In this document: piece by piece, positions 60,684 through 64,000 of the stretch | Layout: the number at the start of each line of letters is the position of its first letter | Position numbering within the stretch: the stretch's first letter is position 1 | Origin: Thermocaproicibacter sp002410755 | GTDB taxonomy: Bacteria > Bacillota > Clostridia > Oscillospirales > Acutalibacteraceae | Direction of reading: 5' to 3' | NCBI GenBank assembly: GCA_036839715.1 | Contig: DAITDU010000001.1 | Coordinates: 82,142-146,141, forward strand | Length of the DNA stretch: 64,000 nucleotides | Position numbers and translations under genes: made by a program | The notes under the pieces: generated by a model | The model's input: only the letters and a program-made list of their open reading frames with translations | Databases searched by the model: none | What the model was told of the DNA's origin: nothing

Positions 60684-61175
60684 TTATTCCCACCTGCGGA
60701 CGCCTTTCATATGAAGGCAACGCGCTGTATAGTAGGAATAGTCCGAGAGCGGACGGTACAGTGTGTTAAAAGTATGAGCGGCAACAAGGATATTTCCTCC
60801 TTCGGTGGAAAGTACAACCGGCGTGTGATAGAAATGGCCTTCCGGTGTACCGAGCTGAATCAGGTCACCCGGCTGGAGAGCTTCCATGCCTGCTTCTTCT
60901 GCATAGGGGCCTACGGAGCGGTTCCCGGTTAGGAACCGGTAAAGAAATTCCACCCCGCTCCACGAAGCGGAACGGTTGTTTTGGCTGATATAAAACCACC
61001 CGTAAGTCGGGGCATAATTCATAATCCGACAACCTGCGTAAATACACTGGGAAGCGAAGTTTGTGCAGTCCCCGCCCATTCCATCAAAGTTGAAAAAGCG
61101 CGGGTTCCTCTTTAAAGCCCAGGCTTCAGCGTATTTGACGGCGGCAGAACGGTCATATGGAATTTCTTTCAGCAT
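60684..61175 (-). CDS. Amidase-domain (PF12671-type) protein
   Basis: The 163-residue protein consists almost entirely of the putative amidase domain: YDRSAAVKYAEAWA, NFDGMGGDCTNFASQCIYAGC with the likely catalytic cysteine, and GHFYHTPVVLS with the likely histidine. It has no signal peptide, so it seems cytoplasmic or released in a non-classical way. In sporeformers related proteins act on cell-wall peptides, but the substrate is unknown here. GGGGGAT precedes the ATG. Confidence 0.85.
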   Translation of the reverse strand: MLKEIPYDRSAAVKYAEAWALKRNPRFFNFDGMGGDCTNFASQCIYAGCRIMNYAPTYGWFYISQNNRSASWSGVEFLYRFLTGNRSVGPYAEEAGMEALQPGDLIQLGTPEGHFYHTPVVLSTEGGNILVAAHTFNTLYRPLSDYSYYTARCLHMKGVRRWE

Positions 61176-61334
61176 ACTGCTGTATCCCCCTTCTTTCCCA
61201 TGCCTATGGTATGAGGTAAGAGAGGAATAATATGAATCTGCCCGTAAGGTAAAACGCCGCTGATGCCCGGAAACTTTGGCACTTTGTATATGTTCCTGGC
61301 CTCTGATGCAGCATCAGTTTTTTTAAAAAAGCAC

Positions 61335-61363
61335 TTGAATTTTTTGCCCAAATGTGCTATCTT
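61335..61363 (+). promoter_or_regulatory. Promoter of tRNA-Ala
   Basis: TTGAAT (61335-61340), 17-base spacer, TATCTT (61358-61363). The tRNA begins about 19 bases after the expected start. Confidence 0.7.
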
Positions 61364-61388
61364 TATAAGGCTGTTTCATTACAGTTCT

Positions 61389-61464
61389 GGGGTATTAGCT
61401 CAGCTGGGAGAGCGCCACACTGGCAGTGTGGAGGTCAGCGGTTCGAGCCCGCTATGCTCCACCA
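61389..61464 (+). tRNA. tRNA-Ala (anticodon GGC)
   Basis: The 76-base cloverleaf has encoded CCA. The anticodon arm CCACA-CTGGCAG-TGTGG places GGC at 34-36. The third acceptor pair is G-T, the G3-U70 identity element of alanine tRNAs. The T arm contains GGTTCGAGCCC. Confidence 0.97.
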
Positions 61465-61503
61465 AGGCAAGCCCGCACGGTATCAACGTGCGGGCTTGCC
61501 TTA
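61465..61503 (+). terminator. Intrinsic terminator after tRNA-Ala
   Basis: Perfect 15-bp arms AGGCAAGCCCGCACG and CGTGCGGGCTTGCCT, then TTA. The T-tract is short, so termination depends on the very stable stem. Confidence 0.75.
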
Positions 61504-61512
61504 TCCTGCAAA

Positions 61513-61560
61513 AACATCAGCAGGATGTTCCTTTACAATAGCAGAGATACGTGCTATCTT
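61513..61560 (+). promoter_or_regulatory. Promoter of nagA-nagB with an upstream inverted repeat
   Basis: TTTACA (61532-61537), 17-base spacer, TATCTT (61555-61560). The inverted repeat AACATC-AGCAG-GATGTT (61513-61529) directly abuts the -35 and could be a regulator site, though no regulator gene is adjacent. Confidence 0.55.
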
Positions 61561-61631
61561 AAAAATAGGAAAAGAAATTCAGCGGGCGGCGAAATAAAGC
61601 CAGAAAAATCAAAATAGGAAGTGGAAATACA

Positions 61632-62765
61632 ATGATTTTGAAAAACGGGGAAATCTTTGACCACAATTTTGATGTCAGGAAGGCAGATATTTCTGCTGAA
61701 AACGGCAAAATTGCGGAGATTGCGCCCGAAATTGATGGAAAGGAAACGCTTGACGTTTCCGGATGCCTGGTTGCCCCTGGTTTTGTAGATATCCATATCC
61801 ATGGCTGTGACGGAGCAGACACCTGTGATGGGACGAGGGAATCAATTTCCCAAATGGCACAGCACCTTGTCCAGAACGGCGTGACCTCTTTCTGCCCGAC
61901 AACAATGACGGTTCCGCTGGTGTCCATCCGTAGGGCAGTCCTTGCGGCAAAAGACTGCATGGATAACCCACCGGAAGGCGCTGCTGTCCGCGGTGTCAAT
62001 ATGGAAGGGCCGTATATTTCTCCGAAGCGCATTGGCGCACAGAAAAGCGAGAATATCCGTAGGCCGGACGCCTTGGAATTCCGCCGCCTGTATGAAGAGA
62101 CCGGCAGAATTATCAAGCTGGTTGACATTGCCCCCGAAGTTGAAGGCGCAGGAGATTTCATTGAACAGGTCAGCAAGTACTGCAAAGTTTCACTTGCCCA
62201 CAGCATGGCTGACTATGACGGTGCAACCCGTGCCTTTGCGCATGGCATTAACCATGTGACACATCTTTTTAATGCAATGACTGGCCTGAAGCACCGTGCG
62301 CCGGGTGCAGTTGGCGCCGTATTTGACAGCGAGACCGTCCGTGCGGAGATTATCTGCGACGGGTTTCATATTCATCCGGCTGTGCTCCGGACGGCGTTCC
62401 GGATTCTCGGAGAGGACCGGACTATCATTATCAGCGATTCCATGCGGGCGGCCGGCCTTGCAGACGGGGATTATGACCTTGGCGGGCAGACGGTACATGT
62501 GCATGGAGAGCGCGCACTTCTCTCAGATGGCACCATTGCAGGCTCAACATCCAACCTTGGCGCAGAAGTGAAAAACCTCGTAGGCTTTGGCGTCCCGGTG
62601 CGCCAGGTTATTAAATCTGCGACAATCAACCCCGCAAGGGAAATCGGTGCGGACAGGGAAATCGGAAGCATTGAGATTGGAAAGTCAGCGGACTTTACCG
62701 TTCTGAACCCGGATTTCAGCATCCGCCTTGTCATAGTACATGGGAAAATGGCCTATCAGGCTTAG
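61632..62765 (+). CDS. nagA: N-acetylglucosamine-6-phosphate deacetylase
   Basis: NagA deacetylates GlcNAc-6-phosphate to glucosamine-6-phosphate. The 377 residues contain amidohydrolase motifs VAPGFVDIHIHGCDG, MEGPYISPKRIGAQ, LAHSMADYDGA, THLFNAM, ICDGFHIHP and the catalytic aspartate in IISDSMRAAG. The next gene, nagB, acts on its product and starts 36 bases later. No PTS gene is in the window. Substrate may come from peptidoglycan recycling or host and dietary glycans. Confidence 0.95.
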   Translation: MILKNGEIFDHNFDVRKADISAENGKIAEIAPEIDGKETLDVSGCLVAPGFVDIHIHGCDGADTCDGTRESISQMAQHLVQNGVTSFCPTTMTVPLVSIRRAVLAAKDCMDNPPEGAAVRGVNMEGPYISPKRIGAQKSENIRRPDALEFRRLYEETGRIIKLVDIAPEVEGAGDFIEQVSKYCKVSLAHSMADYDGATRAFAHGINHVTHLFNAMTGLKHRAPGAVGAVFDSETVRAEIICDGFHIHPAVLRTAFRILGEDRTIIISDSMRAAGLADGDYDLGGQTVHVHGERALLSDGTIAGSTSNLGAEVKNLVGFGVPVRQVIKSATINPAREIGADREIGSIEIGKSADFTVLNPDFSIRLVIVHGKMAYQA

Positions 62766-62801
62766 CTACGAAGGCCCTATAAAAAATAAGGAGACGAAAT
62801 T

Positions 62802-63548
62802 ATGAAGCTGATTGAAACAAAAGACTATGATGAAATGAGCCGCAAAGCTGCGGGTATCCTTGCCGCGCAGGTTGTCCTCAAGCCAAGGTGTGTTTTGGGC
62901 CTTGCTACAGGTTCCACGCCGCTCGGCGTTTACCGTCAGCTTATTGAATGGTACAAAGAGGGTATCCTCGATTTTTCCGAAATTAAGACGGTAAACCTGG
63001 ATGAATACTGCGGCCTTGCCCCGGAAAATGATCAGAGCTACCACTATTATATGCACCATAACTTTTTCGACAGCGTCAATATCAGGCCGGAAAACATTCA
63101 TCTGCCGGACGGCAGGGCAGAGGACGCTGATGCGGCGTGCAAAGCCTATGACAGAATGATTGACTCCCTCGGCGGCATTGACCTCCAGCTCCTTGGACTC
63201 GGTGGGACAGGCCATATCGGGTTTAATGAGCCAAGCCAGAGCTTTGATCGGGGAACCCACCGTGTAGCGCTGAAGGAAAAGACTATCCGCGACAATTCCC
63301 GCTTTTTTGAGAGTATCAACGATGTGCCAAAATATGCCATCACCATGGGTATCGGGACGATTATGAAAGCAAAGGAAATCGTCCTTGTTGTCAATGGCCC
63401 GAAAAAAGCGGATATACTTGAAAAAGTCCTTTTTGGACCGATTACACCGGAAGTGCCTGCATCTGTTCTCCAGCTTCACAGGAATGTAACGGTTCTTGCA
63501 GATCGGGAAGCCCTCTTGAAAGTTCACGAACTCCATTCGGAAGTCTGA
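62802..63548 (+). CDS. nagB: Glucosamine-6-phosphate deaminase
   Basis: NagB converts glucosamine-6-phosphate to fructose-6-phosphate and ammonia. The 248 residues contain GLATGSTPLGVYRQLI, NLDEYCGL with the catalytic aspartate, LLGLGGTGHIGFNEPSQSF, and the C-terminal KKADILEKVLFGPITPEVPAS region. The length fits the shorter form without an extended allosteric tail. It forms an operon with nagA and is followed by a terminator. Confidence 0.95.
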   Translation: MKLIETKDYDEMSRKAAGILAAQVVLKPRCVLGLATGSTPLGVYRQLIEWYKEGILDFSEIKTVNLDEYCGLAPENDQSYHYYMHHNFFDSVNIRPENIHLPDGRAEDADAACKAYDRMIDSLGGIDLQLLGLGGTGHIGFNEPSQSFDRGTHRVALKEKTIRDNSRFFESINDVPKYAITMGIGTIMKAKEIVLVVNGPKKADILEKVLFGPITPEVPASVLQLHRNVTVLADREALLKVHELHSEV

Positions 63549-63572
63549 GAACTGTTGCAGCTTTCAGCAGTA

Positions 63573-63605
63573 AAATCCGCAGGGCTTTTTGCCCCGCGGA
63601 TTTTT
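63573..63605 (+). terminator. Intrinsic terminator after nagB
   Basis: AAATCCGCAGGGC and GCCCCGCGGATTT pair with one mismatch around a T-rich loop, followed by TTT. Confidence 0.75.
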
Positions 63606-63716
63606 GCTTTCCTTCCGCATGGTTTTCTCAAACCGGGTTCGTGACCGGTGTCCCCGAATCATAAGGTACATGAAAGGACTTTTCTGATTGCAGTCTTCTG
63701 CAAGGGGAAAATCAGG

Positions 63717-63745
63717 TTGCAATTTTTCCCTAAATATTATATAAT
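63717..63745 (+). promoter_or_regulatory. Promoter of the last, incomplete gene
   Basis: TTGCAA (63717-63722), 17-base spacer, TATAAT (63740-63745). The remainder of 63606-63912 shows no other gene or named element. Confidence 0.7.
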
Positions 63746-63912
63746 TATTTATTCTTTCTATTTAAAAGACATTTCTAGGCTTTCCAGACAGGCTAATCTA
63801 TTAGCTTCCCTGCAAGGTTTGCCCTGCGGGAGGAGGGCTGTCTGTTGCTGGACAGTGTGTGGTACCTTATGAGTACGAATTAGAGCATTGCCTGAAAAGG
63901 AAGTTAGATTTT

Positions 63913-64000
63913 TTGGGAGCACAAAAAGTACAGGATGAAGAAAACACAGAGATTAACCTGCGTGAAGTATTCTCAATATTGGGCCATAAAATATGGCTGC
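63913..64000 (+). CDS. Probable Wzz/YveK-like chain-length determinant protein, N-terminal fragment
   Basis: Only the first 29 codons are present, cut by the window edge. In the frame beginning with TTG at 63913 (AAGGAAG upstream) the product reads with an acidic start and then EINLREVFSILGHKIWL. Proteins of the Wzz/capsule chain-length family begin with acidic residues and a similar I-D/N-L-R-E-hydrophobic helix leading to the first membrane segment. The frame is open upstream to at least 63841, so an earlier start such as GTG 63859 is possible. A capsule or exopolysaccharide locus may begin here. Confidence 0.5.
   Translation, partial: MGAQKVQDEENTEINLREVFSILGHKIWL

Noticed and set aside
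1..64000. CRISPR arrays, insertion sequences, prophage or rRNA genes
   Set aside because: No regularly spaced repeats, transposase or integrase motifs, phage structural genes or rRNA sequences were seen.

Overview
The window looks like a chromosomal contig from a low-to-moderate GC Gram-positive anaerobe of the class Clostridia, probably near the Oscillospiraceae/Acutalibacteraceae. This is inferred from the DUF1385-prmC-recA-recX-rimO-pgsA order, T-box leaders on cysE and thrS, strong sigma-A promoters with 17-bp spacers, AGGAGG-type ribosome sites, a SpoVB-like flippase, and HydE/HydF maturases. Two 10-N runs (10199-10208, 13914-13923) and two apparent single-base losses suggest a draft or metagenome assembly.

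Layout. 1-4775: translation, DNA repair and lipid housekeeping (DUF1385, prmC, recA, recX, rimO, pgsA). 4785-9103: a Cys T-box controlled cysE-cysS unit, an Nramp-like transporter and a YbaK-type deacylase. 9100-11601: SpoVB-like flippase and prmA. 11583-19336 (minus strand): a seven-gene aromatic operon, aroE-aroK fusion, aroF, tyrA, aroB, aroA, aroC, pheA. It covers every step from DAHP to prephenate products except 3-dehydroquinase. 19372-21492: acpP and proS. 21511-26137: a PadR-HAAS-DUF4097-ABC transporter module under a palindromic operator. 26340-32932: a 2174-residue secreted heparinase-like protein. 33018-37038 (minus): rlmB and a 1072-residue P-type-ATPase-fold pseudoenzyme. 37395-43186: 8-oxoguanine glycosylase, fba, mtnA-PNP-proC and a 3-hydroxyacyl-CoA dehydrogenase.

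43300-53425 holds the most unusual content. A lipoprotein gene and a nine-gene operon appear to share a duplicated promoter region. The operon encodes a TM1266-type small protein, a FecCD permease, an ABC ATPase fused to a second TM1266-like domain, HydE, a NifH homologue, two nitrogenase component-1-like subunits, a substrate-binding lipoprotein and HydF. All junctions overlap except the last. nifB, nifE, nifN, hydG and a hydrogenase gene are absent here, so neither nitrogen fixation nor complete H-cluster assembly is encoded locally. I propose a nitrogenase-like reductase coupled to uptake of a metal chelate and to H-cluster-type radical chemistry.

53448-64000: LicD-family transferase, bacteriohemerythrin, tRNA-Pro, MATE exporter, a membrane protein of unknown function, Thr T-box and thrS, a short-chain dehydrogenase, an amidase-domain protein, tRNA-Ala, nagA-nagB and the start of a probable Wzz-like polysaccharide gene. 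No CRISPR array, rRNA, insertion sequence or prophage was seen.
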